Shown here: positions 16,950 through 25,818 of the stretch, in pieces
Position numbering within the stretch: position 1 is the first letter of the stretch
How the letters are laid out: each line of letters begins with the position of its first letter
Assembly (NCBI RefSeq): GCF_002831645.1
Contig: NZ_CP025117.1
Span: forward strand, 3,549,001-3,613,000
DNA: 64,000 nt
From: Olleya sp. Bg11-27
GTDB taxonomy: Bacteria; Bacteroidota; Bacteroidia; Flavobacteriales; Flavobacteriaceae
Direction: 5' to 3'
Program-made: the position numbers and the translations under genes
Notes under the pieces: generated by a model
What the model was told of the DNA's origin: nothing
Seen by the model: the letters and a program-made list of their open reading frames with translations, nothing else
Database searches by the model: none

Positions 16950-19184
16950 CTATTTCAGTTTATATCTTAATCCTGCGTAATACATACTTCCAAAAATTGG
17001 ACCATATACAAAGTTAGTATCAAAACTTGAGCCAAACGGATTGTCTGCACTAACTATTGGATTATTTTGTCTAACATTGGTAATATTCTCTCCTCCTAAA
17101 TATACTTCAAATTTTGGAGAAAACACTCTTGTTATTTGCGTATTCAATGTCCCAACCGGATCGGAATAGTCATCTAATTGATATTGTATTGGGTTGTTAT
17201 TTGTTAAAGAGAAGCGCTGCTCGCTTAACCAGTTATAGGTTAAATCAAATTTCCAATTGCTATTATTTTTAATTTCGGTTTCATAGGATACATTTCCAAA
17301 CACACGATGTTTTGGTGTTAAAGGCTTTGCTAATTTCCCGGTTTGGTATTGCGTTTTTACATCATAGAATTTATAGGCCGTTCTCAGATTAAAATGCTCG
17401 AATACATTATAATTAAGTTCTACTTGAAAACTATTAGCATAGCTATCGCCTTCTAAATTGTAAAAACTTACTTCTTGCGCATTTTCTAAATCTACTACCA
17501 CTTGATTTTGAAAATCTGTACGATAAAAATCAAAAGTTATATCTGCTGCTCTGTCAAACAAATTAAAGCCTTGTAAATACGACACACCATAATTCCATGC
17601 TATTTCTGGATCCAAACCGTAAATAGCTCCAGTAGTATTTAAGATAGAAATAGCACGTGAAGAGGCAAATAAATTTTGATTTTCGGCAAAGATATTCGCA
17701 CTACGCTTACCACGCCCAACAGAGGCTTTAAAAGCTGATTTGCTCCAAGGCGAATACCGCATGTGTACTCTAGGCGTAATAAATTCGCCTAACAAATTAT
17801 GAGAATCCACACGCAAACCGGCTGTAAGTGTAAATAACTCTAGATTATCAAAAGAATACTCGAAAAACCCACCAAAACTACGTTCTGTTCTTGCAAAGTT
17901 TTGCGCAATAACAAACTCGTCGTAAGCATCATAAGTAAAGTTAATACCCGTCTTTATTTTATGTCTAGAGTCGTCAATAATAGAATTATAGATCACGTTA
18001 GAATAGATACTGGTATGCTCTATATCATATTGATTTAATCCAAAATAAGACTCTTGTTTATGGTTACTAAGCGCAAACTGGACGCCTAAACTCTGCCAAG
18101 GTATTTCTGGATTGACGTAACCTAATTTTGCAGACAACTCATACCGTTTAGTATCAATCTCACTTCCCCACGCATTAGTTGTAAGCTTATCTGTGTCTGG
18201 ATCAAAATCTAATTGCCCCGATTGTTTATCGTCTCTTAAATAACGTAAGTTAACAAAACTAACAAACCCTTTTTCAGGATCAGTATATTGCCAACGATTC
18301 ATCACATTAACTTGGCTATAAATTGGCATATCCATAAATCCATCTGCATTAACATCATGTTTTTCTTGATGTGTATTACCATGTAAATATAAACCTGTGC
18401 TCCATTTTTCGGATACTTCTGTATTAAAATGCGTGTTTAATTCTAATCGTGTACTGCTTGCGCCATAAAGATTTACAAAAAAGGCATTATCGGTAGACGG
18501 TTTTACTAACTCTGCATTAATCTGTCCAGCAATACTTTCAAAACCATTAACTACACTTCCTGCACCCTTAGTAATCTGGATACTTTCTACCCAAGTACCA
18601 GGTATAAAACTAAGTCCAAAAGCTTGAGAAGCACCTCGAATAGACGGTATGTTTTCCGTCGCAATTAGAATATATGGACTGGACAAACCTAGCATTTTTA
18701 TTTGTTTGGTTCCGGTAACAGCATCACTAAAATTAACATCAATAGACGGATTAGTTTCAAAACTTTCTGACAGATTACAACATGCTGCTTTTAATAATTC
18801 TGCACTACTAACCAATATTGTGTTTTGTGCTCTAAGATACGATCTAGACGATGCTTTTTTCCGAGACTGCACGATCACTTCATCTAAATCGCTAGTAGGA
18901 TTAAGATAGTGCATAATAGGTTTTGCAGTTGTAATAGTTAAGGTATCAGATTTAAATCCAACATAACTAATCACAAGTTGTTTATATTCTGGTTTAAATG
19001 GTATTGTAAATTGTCCATCAATATCAGTAGACGTCCCAACACTAGTCCCTAACCAAATTAAATTAGCTCCAAACAACGGTTGTTGTTTAGTGTCTGGATT
19101 AGCCTCGTGTATGATCCCTGTTATTTGGTTTTGCCCAAGCATTACAAATGGTACAAAGCATAATAAAATCAATAATTTCCTCAT
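16950..19184 (-). CDS. TonB-dependent outer-membrane receptor (probable metal/metallophore uptake)
   Basis: 744 residues with signal peptide (LLILLCFVPFVMLGQ). An N-terminal carboxypeptidase-regulatory-like beta-sandwich (QITGIIHEANP to KSDTLTI) is followed by a plug domain (ILVSSAELLKAACCNLSESF, ITKGAGSVVNGFESIAGQIN) and a 22-strand barrel ending in YAGLRYKLK. An unusual adjacent CC pair lies in the plug (AACCNL). The HMA proteins encoded on both sides suggest the ligand is a transition-metal ion or complex, most likely copper; that is inference. Start 2 bases after the HMA-MauE gene stop shows tight coupling. Confidence 0.92.
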   Translation of the reverse strand: MRKLLILLCFVPFVMLGQNQITGIIHEANPDTKQQPLFGANLIWLGTSVGTSTDIDGQFTIPFKPEYKQLVISYVGFKSDTLTITTAKPIMHYLNPTSDLDEVIVQSRKKASSRSYLRAQNTILVSSAELLKAACCNLSESFETNPSIDVNFSDAVTGTKQIKMLGLSSPYILIATENIPSIRGASQAFGLSFIPGTWVESIQITKGAGSVVNGFESIAGQINAELVKPSTDNAFFVNLYGASSTRLELNTHFNTEVSEKWSTGLYLHGNTHQEKHDVNADGFMDMPIYSQVNVMNRWQYTDPEKGFVSFVNLRYLRDDKQSGQLDFDPDTDKLTTNAWGSEIDTKRYELSAKLGYVNPEIPWQSLGVQFALSNHKQESYFGLNQYDIEHTSIYSNVIYNSIIDDSRHKIKTGINFTYDAYDEFVIAQNFARTERSFGGFFEYSFDNLELFTLTAGLRVDSHNLLGEFITPRVHMRYSPWSKSAFKASVGRGKRSANIFAENQNLFASSRAISILNTTGAIYGLDPEIAWNYGVSYLQGFNLFDRAADITFDFYRTDFQNQVVVDLENAQEVSFYNLEGDSYANSFQVELNYNVFEHFNLRTAYKFYDVKTQYQTGKLAKPLTPKHRVFGNVSYETEIKNNSNWKFDLTYNWLSEQRFSLTNNNPIQYQLDDYSDPVGTLNTQITRVFSPKFEVYLGGENITNVRQNNPIVSADNPFGSSFDTNFVYGPIFGSMYYAGLRYKLK

Positions 19185-19186
19185 AA

Positions 19187-19918
19187 CTAATTATAGATTT
19201 TAAGTAGCATCCAAACAGCCATTATTAGCATAATCGTGTTTTCTATAAACGTCGCTTTAGTCATAGGTAACTTTAATGCTGTCCCTAAACACGCACATTG
19301 TATGGTCTTTTTACTTAATAACGTTTTAGTGACACCAATGGTTGTTACTCCTAATATTACTATGGTTGCTATTAGTGCCAAAGGCAACTGCACGCGTGTT
19401 AAAAATAACATCCCCAAAGCTAACTCGATAAACGGATAAACAAAACCATAACCAGGAATGGCTTTAGCCAATGGATCGTACATTTTAAAACTTTCCGGAA
19501 ACCATTTTAAATCTAAGAGTTTAAAAAAGCTAAAAACGATATAAAATAAGCCCATAAAATCTAACATAACACCAGAGCCATCCCAGGGCTTATAATTTAA
19601 AATTATAGCTGCTGCGGAAATATAACCAAAGATTAAAAACAAAGGAAATAGTTGTTTCCATTCACTTTTCTGGTTATTAATTGCGCCTGAAGCGGCCGAT
19701 ATATGTTTTGTCTTTTGTCTGTCTTGTATTTTAAACTTATCAGACAAAGCAACTTGTAATTGGTCTATTGGAATAAGTTGAGAGCAGTGTATTGTAGCTT
19801 CGGCTTGCTCTAAATTAACCGAAACATCTGTAACCTGTTTTATAGATTGTAAGGCTTTTTCAACTGAAGCTTTACATCCATTACAGGTCATGCCTGTAAC
19901 TGTATAAGTGTGTATCAT
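19187..19918 (-). CDS. HMA domain fused to a MauE/DoxX-like membrane domain
   Basis: 243 residues. Residues 1-70 are an HMA domain with metal site MTCNGCKASVEKAL. After a linker (about 70-90) there are four or five membrane segments of the MauE/DoxX type, with conserved YGFVYPFIELALGMLFL and a CAC motif (IQCACLGTALKLPMTK) at a membrane boundary. The combination suggests delivery or reduction of a metal, or of a protein disulfide, at the inner membrane. It sits between HYC_CC_PP and the TonB receptor, in the same operon. Confidence 0.85.
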   Translation of the reverse strand: MIHTYTVTGMTCNGCKASVEKALQSIKQVTDVSVNLEQAEATIHCSQLIPIDQLQVALSDKFKIQDRQKTKHISAASGAINNQKSEWKQLFPLFLIFGYISAAAIILNYKPWDGSGVMLDFMGLFYIVFSFFKLLDLKWFPESFKMYDPLAKAIPGYGFVYPFIELALGMLFLTRVQLPLALIATIVILGVTTIGVTKTLLSKKTIQCACLGTALKLPMTKATFIENTIMLIMAVWMLLKIYN

Positions 19919-19987
19919 TATAAATATAATTTAATAAAATTAACCATTAATATATTCCGCTTAAGCGAAACAAAAACAAGTAATTTA

Positions 19988-20359
19988 TCAAATAATATAA
20001 ACGTCGTGAAGCACTTGAAAATCAATAATCAAGTTGGGTGGTGCATAGTTTTTATGCGGGACACTTTGTTTTGGTACACGTTTGAATAACTGAGAATAGG
20101 TATAAACAAATGACTTAATTAAGTACTGTTTACTAAACTGCAGATCGTCAAACGTATTAATTTTTAACTGATCTTGGCCTGTAATAACTTCTATTTCGTT
20201 TTTACAACATCCTTTCGTTTTTACTGTAGCTTTTGTTGTAATGACATCTACACCGCATTGTTTAGCTTTTGTAAAAATAGCAATATCTACCAAATGTTCT
20301 CCACAGTAGTGACTCTCTATAGTAAAAGATAATGTTGAAACCAACACCACTAATGCCAT
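19988..20359 (-). CDS. HYC_CC_PP family protein
   Basis: A small exported protein with the landmarks that name the family: SHYCGEHLVDIAIF, then CGVDV, GCCKNE and YAPPNL near the C-terminus. A hydrophobic N-terminus (MALVVLVSTLSFTI) acts as signal or anchor. I use ATG 20359; a longer frame to 20413 begins with TTG and overlaps a -7 box, and an AAAGGAG lies 11 bases before the ATG. The GTG at 20398 is possible but would be leaderless. First gene of the metal operon. The cysteines and His suit metal binding. Confidence 0.8.
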   Translation of the reverse strand: MALVVLVSTLSFTIESHYCGEHLVDIAIFTKAKQCGVDVITTKATVKTKGCCKNEIEVITGQDQLKINTFDDLQFSKQYLIKSFVYTYSQLFKRVPKQSVPHKNYAPPNLIIDFQVLHDVYII

Positions 20360-20402
20360 AACAATAGATACTCCTTTATTTACAATTGTTGTAATCACAT
20401 TA

Positions 20403-20410
20403 CAAAAGTA
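20403..20410 (-). promoter_or_regulatory. -7 box of the metal operon promoter
   Basis: On the minus strand TACTTTTG matches TAnnTTTG, about 45 bases before the HYC_CC_PP ATG at 20359. No metal-regulator operator is evident nearby. Confidence 0.45.
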
Positions 20411-20503
20411 CAAAATAGATTAATTACTAGTCTAATTTTAAAAAAGCTTTTACGAAGCATTCGAAATTAGCACAATAATTTCGGCACAATTAATGTTAAG
20501 TTA

Positions 20504-20511
20504 TATCTTTG
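20504..20511 (+). promoter_or_regulatory. -7 box of the DUF3108 gene promoter
   Basis: TATCTTTG matches TAnnTTTG, 22 bases before the ATG at 20534. Confidence 0.55.
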
Positions 20512-20533
20512 ACAATTAAATACTAATTTTCCT

Positions 20534-21325
20534 ATGAAATTTAAATTAACCCTATTATTAACTCTTATAACCTTGACCTTTAGTTTTGGTCAAGATAATA
20601 GAGCGTTTAGTGCAGGAGAAAAACTAACCTTTTCTGCCGCTTACAACATGTCTGGTATATTAACAGATATAGCGGAAGTAAAAATGGTAGCTAGCCAAAT
20701 GAAAACTAGCTCGTCTACATTATTACATTTAAAATGTACGGCAACTACGTATAGTAATTTTGATAATTTTTTTAAAATTAGAGATTTATATGAAAGTTAT
20801 GTAAATCCTAGAACCATTACCCCTTATTTATACAATAGAGAAATTAATGAAGGTGGCTATTACAAGTATGTTAAATACAAATACAATTATAAATCTAATT
20901 TAGTAGAGAGCTTGATTAGAAAGAAATCTAAAAATTTCGAGTCTGGATTTTGGGATAAAAAGGAAAAAGTTAAAATAAGTGGAGGTACTAGAGACATTGT
21001 GGCAACCATTTATAAAATTAGAACCTTAGACATTAAAAAAGCACCAGTAGGAGCTTCTGATACTTTTACTGTTTTATTTGACAATAAAGAGCATAAATTC
21101 CGATTTAAACTACTTGCTAAGGAGACTATTAACACTGCTCTTGGTAAAAAACTGTGTTATAAATTAGCCATTAGTGCTGCAGGAAGCAACGTCCTTAAAG
21201 GAAGTAACGCTAATATTTTATGGTTAACAGCAGACGAAAACAAAGTCCCTGTTTATGCTAAATTTAAAATAGCAGTTGGAAGTGGTGAGTTAAAAATAAA
21301 ATCTGCAACAGGATTAAAAAACTAA
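20534..21325 (+). CDS. DUF3108 domain protein (exported)
   Basis: 263 residues with signal peptide (LLLTLITLTFSFGQ). The mature part starts with FSAGEKLTFSAAYNMSGIL, the opening of DUF3108, and continues with AEVKM, RDLYESYVNP, KVKISGGTRDIVATIYKIR and LWLTADENKVPVYAKFKI at the end. The fold is a beta-rich periplasmic domain related to lipoprotein/LPS carriers; the role is not established. Followed after 6 bases by a membrane protein gene in the same transcription unit. Confidence 0.88.
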   Translation: MKFKLTLLLTLITLTFSFGQDNRAFSAGEKLTFSAAYNMSGILTDIAEVKMVASQMKTSSSTLLHLKCTATTYSNFDNFFKIRDLYESYVNPRTITPYLYNREINEGGYYKYVKYKYNYKSNLVESLIRKKSKNFESGFWDKKEKVKISGGTRDIVATIYKIRTLDIKKAPVGASDTFTVLFDNKEHKFRFKLLAKETINTALGKKLCYKLAISAAGSNVLKGSNANILWLTADENKVPVYAKFKIAVGSGELKIKSATGLKN

Positions 21326-21331
21326 GATACG

Positions 21332-21718
21332 ATGAGAAAAGCAAGTATAATTTTAGGATTAATTTTTGCTGTATTTGCAGTAATACTAGCTGTTTTGCCT
21401 TTATATAAATTATCTTTTATCCCGGCAATACTGGCCTTTTTATTTGGTTTACTAGCCTTTTTTAAAGCTAAAAAAGAAGAAAAACCAACGCATGTTATTC
21501 AGGTTATCTTCTTGCTAACCATTATTAGCTTAGCATTAGCGACCTATAAAACGATCTTTACCGTGTCTGAAGTTGGAGACACCAAAGACTTGCAACAAAC
21601 GGAAGAAAAATTAAATGAAGAAGCTTTAGACGATTTAGAAGGTATGGACATCCCCATGGATGATACTATTCAAACAGATGCAAAAGATGAGTTAGAAGAT
21701 ATAATTATTATGGACTAG
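21332..21718 (+). CDS. small membrane protein with acidic C-terminal tail
   Basis: 128 residues. Three hydrophobic segments (near 5-27, 30-45 and 56-74) are followed by a strongly acidic tail from about residue 85 (EEALDDLEGMDIPMDDTIQ). No family is recognised. It starts 6 bases after the DUF3108 gene and ends before a strong terminator, so these two form an operon. Confidence 0.65.
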   Translation: MRKASIILGLIFAVFAVILAVLPLYKLSFIPAILAFLFGLLAFFKAKKEEKPTHVIQVIFLLTIISLALATYKTIFTVSEVGDTKDLQQTEEKLNEEALDDLEGMDIPMDDTIQTDAKDELEDIIIMD

Positions 21719-21789
21719 CCTCCAGTACTAAACTTAGTCTTCTTACACTATTTACAGTAGTCATACACTGCTGTAACAATATTTTATTA

Positions 21790-21818
21790 TAGCTTCTAAA
21801 TTTTTAATTTAGAAGCTA
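21790..21818 (+). terminator. rho-independent terminator
   Basis: Perfect arms TAGCTTCTAAAT / ATTTAGAAGCTA, then TTTTGGTTTT. It ends the DUF3108 operon. Confidence 0.75.
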
Positions 21819-21949
21819 TTTTGGTTTTAATATATTTTTCATTGACATCAAAGCTATAGTACAATACAGGTCTCAAACATCTAATTACGACGCCTTAAAA
21901 ACAAAGCTATTATATACTAATAGCAGCTGTGTTAAAATGAAATAATAAG

Positions 21950-21981
21950 TTGGTTAACACTTAATTTTTCACGTATTTTTG
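21950..21981 (+). promoter_or_regulatory. promoter of the M28 peptidase gene
   Basis: TTGG at 21950-21953 and TATTTTTG at 21974-21981 fit the -33/-7 Bacteroidota promoter with a 21-base spacer, 28 bases before the ATG at 22009. Confidence 0.65.
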
Positions 21982-22008
21982 AAAGTATAACCTTTTAAAC
22001 ATTTTTAA

Positions 22009-23571
22009 ATGAAATCTTTACTTTCAATAGCGGCTTTAAGTCTATTATTTATTGCGTGCGGAAGCTCTCAAAAAAGCAAAACAACAAGTCCTCAAATAAC
22101 AACAGACCCAAGTGTGTATGCCGCAACAATAACGCAAGATGACTTAAAAACGGCTTTATACCAATTTGCATCAGACGAGTTTGAAGGTAGAGAAACAGGT
22201 GCTGAGGGACAAAAAAAAGCCATTAAATTTTTAAGAGACCACTATATTTCATTTGGCGTTCCAGCTGCTAAAAAAGATGGGGATTACTATCAAAATGTTC
22301 CCTTAGAAGTACAATCTAAACCCGATGTTGCTCTTACCATAAATGGACAAGCTCTAAAAAACATTGAAGATTTTGTTTCTATAAACCCTATGGAAACTAG
22401 TCAACTACAAGCGACGGAAATAGTTAATTTAGGCTACGGAATACAAGATGATGCTTTCTCTAATTACGACAACATCGATATTAAAGATAAAGTCGTATTT
22501 TTTATAAATGGTGAACCTAAAAACCCAGACGGCACTTATGTTATCTCTGGTACTAAAACCGCTTCAAAATGGTCTAATTTTAGAGAAGAATTTGCCTTAA
22601 AGCGTGATTTAGCCCAAGAAAAAGGTGCTAAAGCAGTACTTTATTATAACCCAGACGTTTTTGCTATGGCTGCCTTACGTTACGGGACCTCAAGTGGTAG
22701 AATGAGTTTAGTAGGAAAAGATAAAAGCATGTTTTACTTTTTAGTTAACACACCTACTGTTACAGCGTTATTTAATAAAGACGTGACTAGTTATGACAAA
22801 TCGTTTAAAAACGAAATACTTACAGCTAATTTAAGCCTAGACTTTACTAATAACTCCAAAGCTCTAGCATCAGAAAATGTAGCTGCCATTATTAGAGGAT
22901 CAGAAAAACCAGACGAATATATTATAGTATCTGCCCATTTAGATCATGAAGGAATAAAAAAAGGTGAAGTCTATAATGGTGCAGATGACGATGGTTCTGG
23001 TACCGTTGCTGTACTTGAGGTTGCACAGGCTTTTGCCAAAGCAAAAAAAGAAGGACATGGACCAAAACGATCTATAGTATTTTTAAACGTTACTGGAGAA
23101 GAAAAAGGCTTATTAGGTAGTAGACATTACACAGACAACGATCCTATTTTTCCATTAGCCAATACGGTCGCTAATTTAAATATTGATATGATTGGTCGTA
23201 CAGATCCTGAACGTAAAGAAGGTGACCGCAATTATATTTACTTAATTGGAAGTGATAAGTTAAGTACGGAATTACACGATATATCAGAAATGGTCAATAC
23301 CAAATACACTAATGTAGAACTAGATTATACATATAACGAAGAAAACGATCCTAACCGTTTTTACTACAGATCTGACCATTATAACTTTGCAAAAAACAAC
23401 ATCCCTGTCATTTTTTATTTTAATGGTACGCATGACGATTACCATAAAGCCAGTGATACCCCAGATAAAATAGAATACGATTTATTAGAAAACAGAACAC
23501 GATTAGTATTTTATACCGCTTGGGAATTAGCAAATCGTGAAGATAGAATTGTAGTTGATAAAGGAGAATAA
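22009..23571 (+). CDS. M28 family zinc metallopeptidase lipoprotein
   Basis: 520 residues, lipoprotein signal (LSLLFIACGSSQK, Cys17). A protease-associated-like insert covers about residues 130-270. The catalytic domain shows the M28 ligand set: AHLDHEG (near 310), GADDDGSGT (near 325), the EE pair in TGEEKGLLGS (near 365), NIDMIGR (near 392) and the final His in RSDHYNF (near 460). It should be a two-zinc aminopeptidase acting at the cell envelope. It is the last core-type gene before the Wadjet region, and a 23577-23609 hairpin follows. Confidence 0.93.
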   Translation: MKSLLSIAALSLLFIACGSSQKSKTTSPQITTDPSVYAATITQDDLKTALYQFASDEFEGRETGAEGQKKAIKFLRDHYISFGVPAAKKDGDYYQNVPLEVQSKPDVALTINGQALKNIEDFVSINPMETSQLQATEIVNLGYGIQDDAFSNYDNIDIKDKVVFFINGEPKNPDGTYVISGTKTASKWSNFREEFALKRDLAQEKGAKAVLYYNPDVFAMAALRYGTSSGRMSLVGKDKSMFYFLVNTPTVTALFNKDVTSYDKSFKNEILTANLSLDFTNNSKALASENVAAIIRGSEKPDEYIIVSAHLDHEGIKKGEVYNGADDDGSGTVAVLEVAQAFAKAKKEGHGPKRSIVFLNVTGEEKGLLGSRHYTDNDPIFPLANTVANLNIDMIGRTDPERKEGDRNYIYLIGSDKLSTELHDISEMVNTKYTNVELDYTYNEENDPNRFYYRSDHYNFAKNNIPVIFYFNGTHDDYHKASDTPDKIEYDLLENRTRLVFYTAWELANREDRIVVDKGE

Positions 23572-23576
23572 AACTT

Positions 23577-23609
23577 CCACATATCTCGTAATATTTACGG
23601 GATATGTGG
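23577..23609 (+). terminator. hairpin after the M28 peptidase gene
   Basis: Arms CCACATATC / GATATGTGG plus inner CGTAA / TTACG around a TAT loop, just after the stop at 23571. It has only a weak T-run, so termination is likely but not certain. Confidence 0.5.
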
Positions 23610-23619
23610 AACAAAAGTT

Positions 23620-23638
23620 ACTATATAACGAGTTAGGC
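23620..23638 (+). repeat. right-end motif of the cassette-boundary repeat (upstream of Wadjet)
   Basis: ACTATATAACGAGTTAGGC resembles the ends of the two better preserved boundary repeats (CATATATTTAACGTTAGC at 32547-32564 and CATATATGCATACGTTGGC at 34275-34293). GTTAGGC fits the integron R-box pattern GTTRRRY. The left half of this repeat is not recognisable. Confidence 0.4.
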
Positions 23639-23756
23639 TTCATTAAAAAAATAAATCGTGCAAAAAAGAAAGATACTGCAAGAAACGCCACCGCACATTA
23701 GGCACATTTGTTTTTTGCCAACACAAAAGAGCCAACACTAAAAAAACAAAAGAGCC

Positions 23757-23764
23757 TAATTTTG
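23757..23764 (+). promoter_or_regulatory. -7 box of the jetABCD promoter
   Basis: TAATTTTG matches TAnnTTTG, 15 bases before the jetA ATG at 23780; a longer jetA frame to 23708 would include the promoter. Confidence 0.55.
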
Positions 23765-23779
23765 CAGACACACAAAACT

Positions 23780-25237
23780 ATGACAGAAAGAACCAAAATA
23801 TCTTCTATTCTAAATGACTCTCCAAGTGTTGAACTTTTACGGTTAAGAAATAGAGAATTGGTCTTTGATTTTTTTTTGACAACTTTCAATAAAGATAGAA
23901 ATAGTATCTCTTTTGAAAATATTTTATTATTACTCTCGGACTTCCTATCTCATCATAATATTAGCTTAGAAGAAACTGAGAGCAATACAATAGATACCTT
24001 TGAAATAAAAGCTAAAAACACGATTAGAGAATGGACGAATAAAGGGTTTCTTACCAACTACAAAAATGAAAATGGAGATATTTTCTATGAATTATCTCCA
24101 CACACAAACAAGACGATTAACTGGATTTACAGTCTCGAAAAAAAAGAATTTGTAGGTGCAGATTCAAAATTTAGAGACATTTTTAATAAACTTAAAGAGT
24201 TAGTTGAATTTACCAATGAAGATATAGAAAAACGAATTGAAATACTTGAGGATAAAAAGCTTAGTATTGAACAAGAAATACAACAATTAAAGATTGGAGA
24301 GAATATAAAAGTATTTGAAACACACGAAATAATCCCAAAGTTTCAGCAACTAACATTTTCGGCAAAAGAACTCCTCTCCGACTTTAAAGAAGTTGAGGAT
24401 AATTTCAAAAATATTACAAAAGACATTTATCAAAAACACACGGATGAAAATGTCACCAAAAGTGATATTCTAACATTCACATTTAATGCACTTGATGATT
24501 TAAAAGAGAGCTATCAAGGAAAAAGTTTTTATGCATTTTGGAGATTCTTGATGGATAGAAATCTTCAAGAAGAATGGAGTGTTTTAACTGATGAACTATA
24601 CCAAACATTAGCTGAGAAAAACATCCAAGTTAATGATACTTTTTTAAAGGGTATGAAGAATTATCTTCATACGTCAGGAAATAAAGTATATCAAGCTAAT
24701 GATAAAATGGCTGAAAAATTAAGTCGAATTATTAGAGAAAATGATAATTCAGAAAAAAAACTAGCTAAAAAAGTTATTCAAGAAATTAAAAACTATTTAA
24801 CGGAAATTAGTAGGTATAAAACAAGACCTGATTTATCAATTGAAGTTGAAGTAATTAATAAAATAAGTATACCTTTTGATAAGCGATTAACTTTTGAACC
24901 AAAAGAAGAAGTCACATACAACGATAAGCCAAAACTTGCAGAAAACGATATTTCTCAATCAAATCAATTATCTAAAATTTTCAAAGAAAATGTTATAGAT
25001 AAAAACCTTTTAAGAAATCGAATAAAAGAAATGCTAAAATCGAAATCTCAAACAACACTTAATGAGGTTATTGAGCACAATGGAGGTATTGAAAAAGGTT
25101 TACCTGAACTATTTGGATATTTTGGAATAGTAAAAGATTTTACACATAGCTTTAATCCAGAAAAACAGCAAGAAATCATATTTGACAAAGTCAACAACAA
25201 ATCCATCAAAGTCCCTGAAATAATTTTAATTAAATGA
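23780..25237 (+). CDS. jetA: Wadjet system protein JetA (DUF3375)
   Basis: 485 residues from ATG 23780 (MTERTKISSILNDSPSVELL), which matches the family N-terminus and places the start just after the promoter box. Soluble and helical, with the DUF3375 opening SPSVELLRLRNRELVFDFF, coiled-coil stretches (EKRIEILEDKKLSIEQEIQQ near 155-175) and a winged-helix-like C-terminal part. JetA is the kleisin-like subunit of the SMC-type Wadjet complex (MukF-like), which recognises circular plasmid DNA. Its stop overlaps the jetB start (ATGA at 25234). Confidence 0.93.
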   Translation: MTERTKISSILNDSPSVELLRLRNRELVFDFFLTTFNKDRNSISFENILLLLSDFLSHHNISLEETESNTIDTFEIKAKNTIREWTNKGFLTNYKNENGDIFYELSPHTNKTINWIYSLEKKEFVGADSKFRDIFNKLKELVEFTNEDIEKRIEILEDKKLSIEQEIQQLKIGENIKVFETHEIIPKFQQLTFSAKELLSDFKEVEDNFKNITKDIYQKHTDENVTKSDILTFTFNALDDLKESYQGKSFYAFWRFLMDRNLQEEWSVLTDELYQTLAEKNIQVNDTFLKGMKNYLHTSGNKVYQANDKMAEKLSRIIRENDNSEKKLAKKVIQEIKNYLTEISRYKTRPDLSIEVEVINKISIPFDKRLTFEPKEEVTYNDKPKLAENDISQSNQLSKIFKENVIDKNLLRNRIKEMLKSKSQTTLNEVIEHNGGIEKGLPELFGYFGIVKDFTHSFNPEKQQEIIFDKVNNKSIKVPEIILIK

Positions 25238-25818
25238 ATTCTTTACAAGAAAATATAAAACCATATTCAAAAGCAATAGTTAAACTATTGAAAGGAACAA
25301 TCAACAAAAATGATATTGTCTGGAATGATATATTAAATTATCAAAACGAAATTCAAGAATATATAAGTAAAATTGGGTTAGAACTTATTGTAAAGGAAAA
25401 TGATGGCTTTGCATTTCTTAAACAATTTGAAATTGATAATGAAAACAATACAATTGGAATTGCATCAAGAAGACAAGTCGGTTTTGAAACTAGTATTGTT
25501 TTGGTTATCCTAAGACAAATAATTGAGGAATTTGAAAGTGACCCAACAGATTTTACTGTTACAGAAAAATACATAACAGAATCAGAATTAAAAGAACAAA
25601 TTGCATTCTTTCTTCCTGAAAAATTCAATAAGATTAAGTTTTTAGATGATCTAAAAAAATATATTGAAAATGTTGAAAAATTGGGTTATGTAAAAGAAAG
25701 CGGAACAAGTGGAAATGAAAAAAAATATAAGATTCATAAAATAATCAAAGAAAAAGTTACACTTGATATTTTAAATGAATTTAAAGAAAATCTAAAACAA
25801 TATGTGGAGTCTATTTAG
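25234..25818 (+). CDS. jetB: Wadjet system protein JetB (DUF4194)
   Basis: 194 residues. The DUF4194 features are visible: VKLLKGTINKNDIVWNDIL near the start, FAFLKQFE, and RRQVGFETSIVLVILRQII in the middle, with winged-helix-like segments after it. JetB is the MukE/KITE-like subunit that bridges JetA and JetC. It overlaps jetA by 4 bases and jetC by 17, so the genes are translationally coupled. Confidence 0.92.
   Translation: MNSLQENIKPYSKAIVKLLKGTINKNDIVWNDILNYQNEIQEYISKIGLELIVKENDGFAFLKQFEIDNENNTIGIASRRQVGFETSIVLVILRQIIEEFESDPTDFTVTEKYITESELKEQIAFFLPEKFNKIKFLDDLKKYIENVEKLGYVKESGTSGNEKKYKIHKIIKEKVTLDILNEFKENLKQYVESI

Noticed and set aside
23708-23779. Extended N-terminus of JetA
   Set aside because: It covers the -7 box and does not match the family start, which is MTERTKISS at 23780.
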